The position numbers and the translations under genes are program-made. The notes below the pieces were generated by a model. That model ran no database searches. It was not told the origin of the DNA and saw only the letters and a program-made list of their open reading frames with translations. A stretch of 35,594 nt of DNA. Origin: a virus. The DNA is taken from IMG/VR virus record IMGVR_UViG_3300044705_000199, positions 1-35,594 of that record. One strand, 5' to 3'. The stretch's first letter is position 1, and every line of letters starts with the position of its first letter. Shown here one piece after another: positions 31,072 through 35,594 of the stretch.

Positions 31072-31364
31072 CTTTCGCCTGCCCTCCGCTTCACAGTTTT
31101 CCCCGCGGGGCCGACGTCTTCAAGAGCCCGCCGGGCCATCTCGTCTACGTCTCCGCGCCAGCCATCCCAGCCGCCCTCGAGGAACCACATCGGAACGTCG
31201 GACACGTCCGCAATCGCCAACAACTCCCGTCGCGGCGGCCGCCGTTCACCCAGCTCCGTGCGCTTGTAGGTCGCCTCGCCCAGCTCCAACCGCTTGGCCA
31301 TCTCTGGCTGCGTGAGTTCGGCAAAGGTCCGGGCGGTCCTGATGCGGCGCGCTAGGTCGTCCAT
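31068..31364 (-). CDS. XRE-type repressor candidate
   Basis: 98 aa from the ATG at 31364; the frame stays open upstream but that part overlaps the operator region, so I prefer this start. HTH: RRIRTARTFAELTQPEMAKRLELGEATYKRTELGERRPPRRELLAIADVSDVPMWFLEGG, a Cro/C1-type layout ending in the VPMWFLEGG segment common to phage-type XRE proteins. Leftward, opposite to the two HTH genes at 31447 and 31725; the arrangement is that of a lysis-lysogeny switch. It lacks a LexA-like peptidase domain, so induction would not be by RecA-driven self-cleavage. The ribosome site is weak. Confidence 0.78.
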   Translation of the reverse strand: MDDLARRIRTARTFAELTQPEMAKRLELGEATYKRTELGERRPPRRELLAIADVSDVPMWFLEGGWDGWRGDVDEMARRALEDVGPAGKTVKRRAGER

Positions 31365-31394
31365 CCGGGCCTGACCGTAGCTATCCGAAGGGAG

Positions 31395-31430
31395 AGGAAA
31401 CGGATAGTTGCGGTAGGAAAGGGATAGTTG
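31395..31430. promoter_or_regulatory. Tandem operator-like repeats of the divergent switch
   Basis: AGGAAACGGATAGTTG (31395-31410) and AGGAAAGGGATAGTTG (31415-31430) differ at one base and start exactly 20 bases apart, about two turns of the helix. An inverted core, CTATCCGAA, lies at 31381-31389, and a further TTTCGGAT occurs at 31438-31445. They lie between the divergent repressor candidate and the Cro-like gene, and are likely operators. Confidence 0.7.
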
Positions 31431-31439
31431 TGATACGTT
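31431..31439 (+). promoter_or_regulatory. Extended -10 promoter of a likely leaderless gene
   Basis: TGATACGTT fits the extended -10 pattern TGnTAnnnT. It ends seven bases before the GTG at 31447, so transcription would start at or next to the start codon. No clear -35 is seen at the right spacing. No Shine-Dalgarno is present, which agrees with a leaderless mRNA. Confidence 0.55.
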
Positions 31440-31446
31440 TCGGATC

Positions 31447-31725
31447 GTGACGAGATCAAACGTCTCACCTCCGATCCGACGTGTGGCCCTCCGCGGCCCC
31501 CGCACCCCCAACCACCACCTCCGACGTCTCCGCCGCAACCGCGGCTGGTCCTACGCCACGCTTGGCTACAAGGCCGGCGGCATCACTGCGAAAACGATCC
31601 GCGACATCGAGGAAGGATTCACCCGCAACCCTCACGTCAGCACGATGCACGCGCTGGCCGGCGCCTTGGGGGTCCAGGTCACCGACCTCGACGTCGACGG
31701 CGCACCGATCGAGGACCGAGCCTGA
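31447..31725 (+). CDS. XRE/Cro-like helix-turn-helix protein
   Basis: 92 aa from a GTG with no ribosome site. The HTH covers about residues 25-80: LRRLRRNRGWSYATLGYKAGGITAKTIRDIEEGFTRNPHVSTMHALAGALGVQVTDLD, where AKTIRDIE is the recognition helix. The first gene of the rightward early operon, next to tandem operator-like repeats and facing the repressor candidate. It could be the Cro-type antirepressor of the switch. The stop overlaps the ATG of a second HTH gene (TGATG). Confidence 0.82.
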   Translation: MTRSNVSPPIRRVALRGPRTPNHHLRRLRRNRGWSYATLGYKAGGITAKTIRDIEEGFTRNPHVSTMHALAGALGVQVTDLDVDGAPIEDRA

Positions 31726-31934
31726 TGGCCTGCTCGATCGACCTCACCGCCCGTCGCCGCAACCTCGGCCTTTCGAAAGCGGCCATGGCCCGCCGGCTCC
31801 GGATCGGGTACGCCAGCTGGTGCCGCGCGGAGAACGGTGAACCCGTCTCTGAGGCGACGCAGAAAGCGATCGCCGACGACGCCGGCATGAAGGTGACCGA
31901 GGCCTTCCCCGAGCCCTCGGAGGCCGCCGCGTGA
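31725..31934 (+). CDS. Small second HTH protein
   Basis: 69 aa, with a one-base overlap with the preceding gene. Short HTH: DLTARRRNLGLSKAAMARRLRIGYASWCRAENGEPVSEATQKAIADDAG, where SKAAMARRLRIGYASWCRAENG looks like the turn and recognition helix. Two successive HTH genes after the switch suggest Cro-like and second-regulator functions; an excisionase-like role cannot be excluded. It overlaps the following GTG start. Confidence 0.75.
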   Translation: MACSIDLTARRRNLGLSKAAMARRLRIGYASWCRAENGEPVSEATQKAIADDAGMKVTEAFPEPSEAAA

Positions 31935-32230
31935 TCTCGGTCCTTGAACAGCTCCTCGGCGTCCTCCTCGTCTATGCCGAGTGCGGGCTCGGCGTGATCG
32001 TCATCGCCCTCCTCTATGTAGCTGCCTGCCGTGTGCTCGACCGGATGCGGGACGTCCATCAGCGGCGCTGGCAGGAAGAGTGCGCCCGCTGCCGCGCCGA
32101 AGCTCTACGCCAAAGTCCCGCCGCCGAGCGGCGCGCCTCGGTTGCACCTCGCTACAGCGACCCGCTCAAGGTGATCGGCGGTGGCTCCCGCGGCCCCGAC
32201 ATCCCCCCGGGAAGGGTCGGCCGCCGGTGA
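31931..32230 (+). CDS. Small membrane protein with basic tail
   Basis: 99 aa from a GTGA overlap with the HTH gene. One or two transmembrane segments lie at residues 3-33 (LEQLLGVLLVYAECGLGVIVIALLYVAAC). The remainder is cytoplasmic, Arg-rich with a Cys pair (CARC). First of three consecutive membrane proteins in the early region. No family recognised; a role in exclusion or membrane modification is a guess. Confidence 0.65.
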   Translation: MISVLEQLLGVLLVYAECGLGVIVIALLYVAACRVLDRMRDVHQRRWQEECARCRAEALRQSPAAERRASVAPRYSDPLKVIGGGSRGPDIPPGRVGRR

Positions 32231-32358
32231 AGCAGCTCGCCTTTCTCATCCTTGCCTTCGCCCTGGCGATTGCCCTCATCGCCCTCGCCGCGGCCGTGAG
32301 CCTAAAGATCGCCCCGCCGCCGGCGCCCGCCCACCACGTCACCAAGGAGTCCCGGTGA
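32227..32358 (+). CDS. 43-aa single-pass membrane protein
   Basis: It starts at a GTG overlapping the previous stop (GTGA). A single Ala/Leu-rich transmembrane helix runs through residues 4-27 (LAFLILAFALAIALIALAAAVSL), with a Pro-rich and charged end. Coupled on both sides by GTGA overlaps. No family recognised. Confidence 0.6.
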   Translation: MKQLAFLILAFALAIALIALAAAVSLKIAPPPAPAHHVTKESR

Positions 32359-32522
32359 ACCCGCGCCGACCGGCAAGTCTGCCGGTGCCCGGGCCCGGCC
32401 GCCCCCACCACGGCAGCTACTCGGCGCCCGGCCCGCAGGCCTCGTTGCTCGACGTGCTTGCCCTGCTCCTGGTCGTGGCGATCGCCTTCGGTCTCTGGAC
32501 CCTGATCGAGGCGGTGGTCTGA
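32355..32522 (+). CDS. 55-aa single-pass membrane protein with palindromic repeat
   Basis: GTGA overlap start. The first 30 residues are Pro/Arg/Gly-rich (RRPASLPVPGPGRP), where PASLPV is encoded by repeat copy 6. The last 25 residues are a transmembrane helix (LLDVLALLLVVAIAFGLWTLIEAVV). Third of three consecutive small membrane proteins. The stop abuts the next GTG. Confidence 0.6.
   Translation: MNPRRPASLPVPGPGRPHHGSYSAPGPQASLLDVLALLLVVAIAFGLWTLIEAVV
32369..32386. repeat. Dispersed palindrome, copy 6
   Basis: ACCGGCAAGTCTGCCGGT, with intact arms and centre AGTC. It lies near the start of the 55-aa membrane protein gene and is read in a different phase (PASLPV) from copies 2-4, but the same phase as copy 5. 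Confidence 0.9.
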
Positions 32523-33251
32523 GTGTCCGCTGGCGGGCTCCCGGACGTCTTCTGGTTGGTCCGCCGCCGCGGCGCGGACGAGCTCGAGGACTGGATCCCG
32601 GTCACCGACGCCGCCGCGATCGCGGCCTACCGCCAGAGCTCTCACTTCGAGATCACCGAGTGTCGCCAGCCCCACGCTCACTCCGTGCAGCGCGACGTCG
32701 CCGACTTCCACGAGGCCTTCAACCTCGGCGCCGGCGACTACCCGGCGATCCGCAAGGCCGGACTCCGCGCCAGCCTGATCGCCGAGGAGGCGCGGGAGAC
32801 GGTCGAAGCGATCACCGGCCGGAAGGTCACGATCGAGATCGACCCCGACGAGGACGCAGAGCAGTCGCTGGTGAAGTCGATCGACGGGCTCTGCGACCTG
32901 CTGGCCGTCGTCTACGGCACCGCCGTCCAGTTCGGCGTCAACCTCGCCCCGTTCTGGGACGAGGTCCACCGGACCAACATGGCGAAGGCCGGCGGGCCCA
33001 AGCGCGCCGACGGCAAACAGCTGAAGCCGGAGGGCTGGCAGCCGCCCGACATCGGCGGGCTGCTCACGGCGCTGTACCCCGGGGTCTGCCGCGGCTGCGG
33101 CTGTACGGAGACGATGCCGTGCTCTCACATGGACTTCGGCTCCTGCGGCTGGGCTGAGCCTGGCCTTTGCACCGCCTGCCACCCCGACGCCGGGCCGGGC
33201 TGGGAACACCCCGACCACGACCTGCTGAGCGAGGTCGAGGATCTTGGTTGA
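32523..33251 (+). CDS. MazG-like pyrophosphohydrolase fused to a Cys-rich C-terminus
   Basis: 242 aa from a GTG. The central region (about 55-155) is all-alpha NTP pyrophosphohydrolase-like: QRDVADFHEAFNLG, then IAEEARETVEAI with an EExxE metal motif (Glu88, Glu89, Glu92), and LVKSIDGLCDLLAVVYG with a DxxxD pair (121 and 125), ending HRTNMAKAGGPKRADGKQLKPEGW. Such phage enzymes remove or recycle nucleotides. The C-terminal 60 residues have several Cys and His (CRGCGCTETMPCSHMDFGSCGW, CTACHP), probably a zinc site. An N-terminal 45-residue segment is unassigned. Confidence 0.85.
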   Translation: MSAGGLPDVFWLVRRRGADELEDWIPVTDAAAIAAYRQSSHFEITECRQPHAHSVQRDVADFHEAFNLGAGDYPAIRKAGLRASLIAEEARETVEAITGRKVTIEIDPDEDAEQSLVKSIDGLCDLLAVVYGTAVQFGVNLAPFWDEVHRTNMAKAGGPKRADGKQLKPEGWQPPDIGGLLTALYPGVCRGCGCTETMPCSHMDFGSCGWAEPGLCTACHPDAGPGWEHPDHDLLSEVEDLG

Positions 33252-33828
33252 GCAGGGGTCAGCAGCGCTCACCCGGACCGGCCATGAGGTCGGGGCGATC
33301 TACGAGAAGCGCTGCCTCAACGGTGGGGCTTACCTCGTGCTCGGCGAGACAGAGGACGGCCGGGTCGAAGTCGAACAGGTCGTCAAGGGCAGCGGCGGCG
33401 AGCACTTCAGAGTCGGCGCCCGCTGGACCCACCGAACCCACGTCGACCACACGGACCGGAAGATCGGCTACGCGAGCCGTTACACGATAGATCGTGTAAC
33501 GGCCGAGGGCGCGGATCTCGCAGCGGCCCTCGTGCTGATCGAGGACCACTGCGACTGCGACCCGGGCGACCCTGGATCGGGGTACGGCGCCGACGCTCCC
33601 TGCCTCTTCTGCAAGCTTCGCGGCCTCTTGGCCAAGGAGCGCGTCCGGCAGATCGTCAACCGGGCGAGGCGGGCAGGGGAAGGCGGCTGCGACCGACCAC
33701 CGGTCGGATGGAGCTGCACGCGCGACGCGGGGCACGATGGGCCCTGTGCGGCAGTGCCGACGAGCGCGCTTCGCCTTACCCAGCTTGTCGATCCCCAGCA
33801 GCAGCCAGAGGAGGGCGACCGTGGTTAG
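33244..33828 (+). CDS. Unknown protein with Cys-rich motifs
   Basis: 194 aa from a TTG that overlaps the previous gene by eight bases. It starts with a beta-like domain (GHEVGAIYEKRCLNGGAYLVLGETEDGRVEVEQVV). The C-terminus carries CDCDPG, CLFCK and GWSCTRDAGHDGPCAA, the last a motif seen in small phage zinc-like proteins. Codons for SRYTIDRVTAEG fall in a 28-bp perfect palindrome at 33476. Function unknown. The start codon is uncertain. Confidence 0.6.
   Translation: MVEQGSAALTRTGHEVGAIYEKRCLNGGAYLVLGETEDGRVEVEQVVKGSGGEHFRVGARWTHRTHVDHTDRKIGYASRYTIDRVTAEGADLAAALVLIEDHCDCDPGDPGSGYGADAPCLFCKLRGLLAKERVRQIVNRARRAGEGGCDRPPVGWSCTRDAGHDGPCAAVPTSALRLTQLVDPQQQPEEGDRG
33476..33503. repeat. 28-bp near-perfect palindrome inside a gene
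   Basis: Arms GCCGTTACACGAT (33476-33488) and ATCGTGTAACGGC (33491-33503) are exact inverses around a two-base AG centre. It lies within the coding sequence of the 194-aa gene. It could be a binding site for a dimeric protein or a strong RNA hairpin; it differs from the 18-bp family. Confidence 0.85.
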
Positions 33829-33973
33829 GCGTTGGAGGCTCGGCGCGCTTCGTGTGACGCTCTCGCGGGGCACTGGCGCCCGGCGCTATTACCTAGGCAT
33901 CCGCTACGGGCTGACGCTGCTGGTCGGCCACTGGGCGATCCTGATCCGAACGGTGGGCGACCGCCGTGGGTAG
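33821..33973 (+). CDS. Small 50-aa basic protein
   Basis: GTG with an AGAGGAGGG site in the end of the preceding gene. Sequence MVRRWRLGALRVTLSRG, then ARRYYLGIRYGLTLLVGHWAILIRTVGDRRG. It is basic with an aromatic-hydrophobic centre (YYLGIRYGLTLLVGHWAILI), perhaps membrane-associated. It overlaps the next gene by eight bases. No family recognised. Confidence 0.6.
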   Translation: MVRRWRLGALRVTLSRGTGARRYYLGIRYGLTLLVGHWAILIRTVGDRRG

Positions 33974-34655
33974 CGAAACGATCCGCACCGACGACGGCGC
34001 GATGCTGGCGATCAGCCGCGCGGACCAGGGGGACATCAAGCTCCAGCTCGGTTGCGAGGAGACGAGGGGCGGCCGGGTCCATGAGATCGGGGACGCTGAT
34101 CTCCGGCCGGGGCAGGCCCTCCGGCTGATCGGCGCCCTCTCCGCCGCACTTGGTCAGCCAGCCCCCGAGGCGGACCCCCGGCTGAAGCTAATGGCCGACG
34201 CGCTGCGGCTGATCGCGGCGGTCTACTGGGACGAAGAGCTCGGCTGGCTCGGCGATCTCGAAGAGGAGGACGAGAAGTACATCGGCGCCTCCGACTGGCA
34301 TTGCGGCGATCTGCACGACCGCAAGCTGCTCGGGTCGTCGGGCCTGCCCAGCGGTGAATACGAAACGTACCTGACCGCCGAGGGCGACCGCCACTTCAAG
34401 GAGGCGCTGGTCGCCGCGATCCGCATCACCCAGCCCGAGATGTTCGCCAACCCCGCCCCACAACCAGAGCAGGAGAAGGACGCCGACGACCTCTGCGCCA
34501 AATGCCAGCACGAGCGCTTCCACCACGACGACGGCCAGGAGATGGGCGCGGATGGGGACTGCAAGGTCCGTGGTTGCACCTGCGGACAGTTCGTTGCGGA
34601 GCCAGAGCAGGAGAAGGAGCCGGGTGGGGACGGCGCGGAGGTGGATCGTGGCTGA
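33966..34655 (+). CDS. Unknown protein with a C-terminal CxxC-H-H-C-CxC motif
   Basis: 229 aa from a GTG. The first 160 residues are mixed alpha/beta. The C-terminus contains CAKCQHERFHHDDG, then DCKVRGCTCGQF, a compact Cys/His-rich cluster. The cluster is flanked by two copies of a 17-base direct repeat (34464-34480 and 34602-34618) encoding PEQEK. The same Cys/His style occurs in the reverse-strand gene at 26218. Function unknown; zinc binding is likely. Confidence 0.65.
   Translation: MGSETIRTDDGAMLAISRADQGDIKLQLGCEETRGGRVHEIGDADLRPGQALRLIGALSAALGQPAPEADPRLKLMADALRLIAAVYWDEELGWLGDLEEEDEKYIGASDWHCGDLHDRKLLGSSGLPSGEYETYLTAEGDRHFKEALVAAIRITQPEMFANPAPQPEQEKDADDLCAKCQHERFHHDDGQEMGADGDCKVRGCTCGQFVAEPEQEKEPGGDGAEVDRG
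34464..34618. repeat. 17-bp direct repeat flanking the Cys/His cluster
   Basis: CCAGAGCAGGAGAAGGA occurs at 34464-34480 and again at 34602-34618, 138 bases apart, which is a multiple of three. The 121 bases between them encode the Cys/His cluster of the 229-aa protein. This looks like an inserted or duplicated protein module. Confidence 0.65.
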
Positions 34656-34911
34656 GCCGATGCGCTCGACCAGCGAGTCCCCGGGCGACGTGCTGGTCAG
34701 CAGGGAGGAGTTGCGGTGCGCCGCGATGAAGGCGGTCGGCAACGCGCAGGCGATCGTCGGGTTCCTCCGCGACCGGGACGACCTGACCCGCGAGCAGCTT
34801 GCGGACCTGCTCGAAGAGAACTGGCGCAAGCTGAACGCGGCTGCCGAGGCAACCCCGAGCCTGTATGGCCCGAATGGCCGTCCGGAGCCGGGTGGGGGTG
34901 AGGACCGGTGA
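34648..34911 (+). CDS. Unknown 87-aa protein
   Basis: GTG start overlapping the previous gene by eight bases. The sequence is helical in the middle: SREELRCAAMKAVGNAQAIVGFLRDRDDLTREQLADLLEENWRKLNAAAEA, ending in a Gly/Pro-rich acidic tail. No family recognised. It belongs to the coupled run of small early genes and ends in a GTGA overlap with the next. Confidence 0.6.
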   Translation: MAEPMRSTSESPGDVLVSREELRCAAMKAVGNAQAIVGFLRDRDDLTREQLADLLEENWRKLNAAAEATPSLYGPNGRPEPGGGEDR

Positions 34912-35036
34912 AGGCCGGAATCAGATGGCTCTGTTCCTGCGGGGCGCTCGTGACCGGCCGGTGGACGTGCACGCGTTGCGGGCGCCACGCGAGCGAAACC
35001 TGCCGCGCCCCCCAGCACTCCAAGGAGGGCTTGTAA
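34908..35036 (+). CDS. 42-aa zinc-ribbon-like protein
   Basis: GTGA overlap start, and the TAA stop shares its last base with the next ATG. Sequence of 42 aa with CSC (9-11), CTRC (21-24) and a further Cys (32): WLCSCGALVTGRWTCTRCGR. The spacing of the CxC and CxxC pairs fits a miniature zinc ribbon. Such tiny genes are easily missed, but the double coupling supports it as real. Confidence 0.6.
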   Translation: MKAGIRWLCSCGALVTGRWTCTRCGRHASETCRAPQHSKEGL

Positions 35037-35371
35037 TGGCGGGGCTGAACACGGTCGCGCTCGGAATTGGCTGGGTGGTGATCGGCGTCGGGGCCGTCAT
35101 CGTCCTCGACAAGGCGTGGTGGGGCGCTGGCGAACTCGTCTGGCGCGCGTTGCCGGAGGGCTGGTGGGCGGCGCAGAAAATCCCCGTGCCGCAACCGCAG
35201 TACGGCGCCTACATCTCGCCCGCCGTCTCTCGCAAGGCGCTTGCGCTCATGTTCGTGCTGGGCGGCCCTCGCGGCTGGCTCCGCTTCCCCCACATGCTCG
35301 CTGTTAACCGCGAGAAGTACAGGATCATCGCGGCCGACCAACCGCACTCAGGGGAGCCGACCCGTGGCTGA
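35036..35371 (+). CDS. Membrane-anchored unknown protein
   Basis: 111 aa; ATG shares a base with the stop before it. An N-terminal transmembrane segment runs over about residues 4-26 (LNTVALGIGWVVIGVGAVIVLD), followed by a Trp-rich stretch (WWGAGELVWRALPEGWWAAQ) and a short hydrophilic domain. A GGAGGGC site lies upstream. It overlaps the last gene by eight bases. No family recognised. Confidence 0.6.
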   Translation: MAGLNTVALGIGWVVIGVGAVIVLDKAWWGAGELVWRALPEGWWAAQKIPVPQPQYGAYISPAVSRKALALMFVLGGPRGWLRFPHMLAVNREKYRIIAADQPHSGEPTRG

Positions 35372-35594
35372 CTCCGACCTCGAGCGCTTCTACAAGGCCC
35401 GGGCCCGCGACAAGGTCATCCTCGCCTGGGGCTGGGTCGAAAAGATGGCCGAGATAGGCGCCCCCGATGAAGTCGCCGACCTCGCCGACAAGCATCTCCG
35501 CGAGGCCTGCTCGGTCGCCGTGGAGTGGGGCCTCGACCCGCAAGCGATCGTCACCGAGGCCTTCCCGTCGCCGACATCGCGGGGGACGCTGTGA
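35364..35594 (+). CDS. Unknown 76-aa helical protein
   Basis: GTG start overlapping the previous gene. The sequence is mostly helical: SDLERFYKARARDKVILAWGWVEKMAEIGAPDEVADLADKHLREACSVAVEWGLDPQAIV. The stop codon is the last base of the window, so the gene is complete, but what follows it is not visible. No family recognised. Confidence 0.55.
   Translation: MADSDLERFYKARARDKVILAWGWVEKMAEIGAPDEVADLADKHLREACSVAVEWGLDPQAIVTEAFPSPTSRGTL

Noticed and set aside
28660-31446. Search for an integrase, attachment site or excisionase beside the switch
   Set aside because: No tyrosine or serine recombinase motifs were found. The small HTH gene at 31725 could be an excisionase, but nothing specific supports it.
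5146-33659. Half-copies of the palindrome (ACCGGCAGATC or CCGGCAGATC) at about 5146, 17115 and 33647
   Set aside because: These encode RQI with the common codons CGG-CAG-ATC and lack the second arm, so they are expected from codon use.
1-35594. CRISPR arrays
   Set aside because: The short palindromes are thousands of bases apart with no regular spacers, so they are not an array.

Overview
The window looks like most of a temperate, contractile-tailed phage (myovirus-type virion), or a prophage, from a high-GC actinobacterial host. The base composition is strongly GC-rich, GTG starts are common, most genes overlap by ATGA or GTGA, and two winged-helix regulators are of the ArsR-like type. A Thermoleophilia/Solirubrobacterales-like host is my guess from those regulators and is not proven. 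The window begins on a start codon and ends on a stop codon. No integrase, DNA polymerase, helicase, tRNA or CRISPR array was recognised, so replication and integration genes, if present, lie outside.

Layout. (1) 1-2837: a ParB-like protein with two added C-terminal winged-helix domains, plus two small unknown genes. (2) 2838-3239: a gene-free stretch with several hairpins, one of them a good intrinsic terminator. (3) 3240-4364: a DNA methyltransferase and an HNH endonuclease. (4) 4378-12219: packaging and head genes (small and large terminase, portal, S49 prohead protease, HK97-fold capsid, connector and neck proteins). (5) 12216-20322: tail sheath, tail tube, tail assembly chaperones apparently joined by a -1 ribosomal frameshift, tape measure, LysM protein, and a baseplate hub carrying a murein peptidase. 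(6) 20322-25755: baseplate genes in P2 order V-W-J, then two inserted surface-protein genes (one LamG plus lyase-like), then gpI and a fibre. (7) 25766-28659: holin-like proteins and a secreted three-domain endolysin, with a small reverse-strand gene embedded. (8) 28738-31364: an accessory or moron region with two ArsR-like regulators, an XRE regulator, an 18-codon peptide ORF and a SHOCT protein. (9) 31365-31446: a divergent genetic switch with spaced operator-like repeats between a leftward repressor candidate and two rightward Cro-like HTH genes. (10) 31725-35594: a tightly packed early region of small membrane proteins, a MazG-like protein and several Cys-rich proteins.

The most unusual signal is not a gene. 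Six near-identical 18-bp palindromes, consensus ACCGGCANNTCTGCCGGT, and one degenerate copy are scattered across modules, both between genes and inside them. The arms are conserved while the first two central bases vary. Four of the in-gene copies are read in one phase and encode TGxSA(G/V). They could be binding sites for a phage DNA-binding protein (the ParB-like protein is an obvious candidate), small mobile palindromes, or RNA hairpins.
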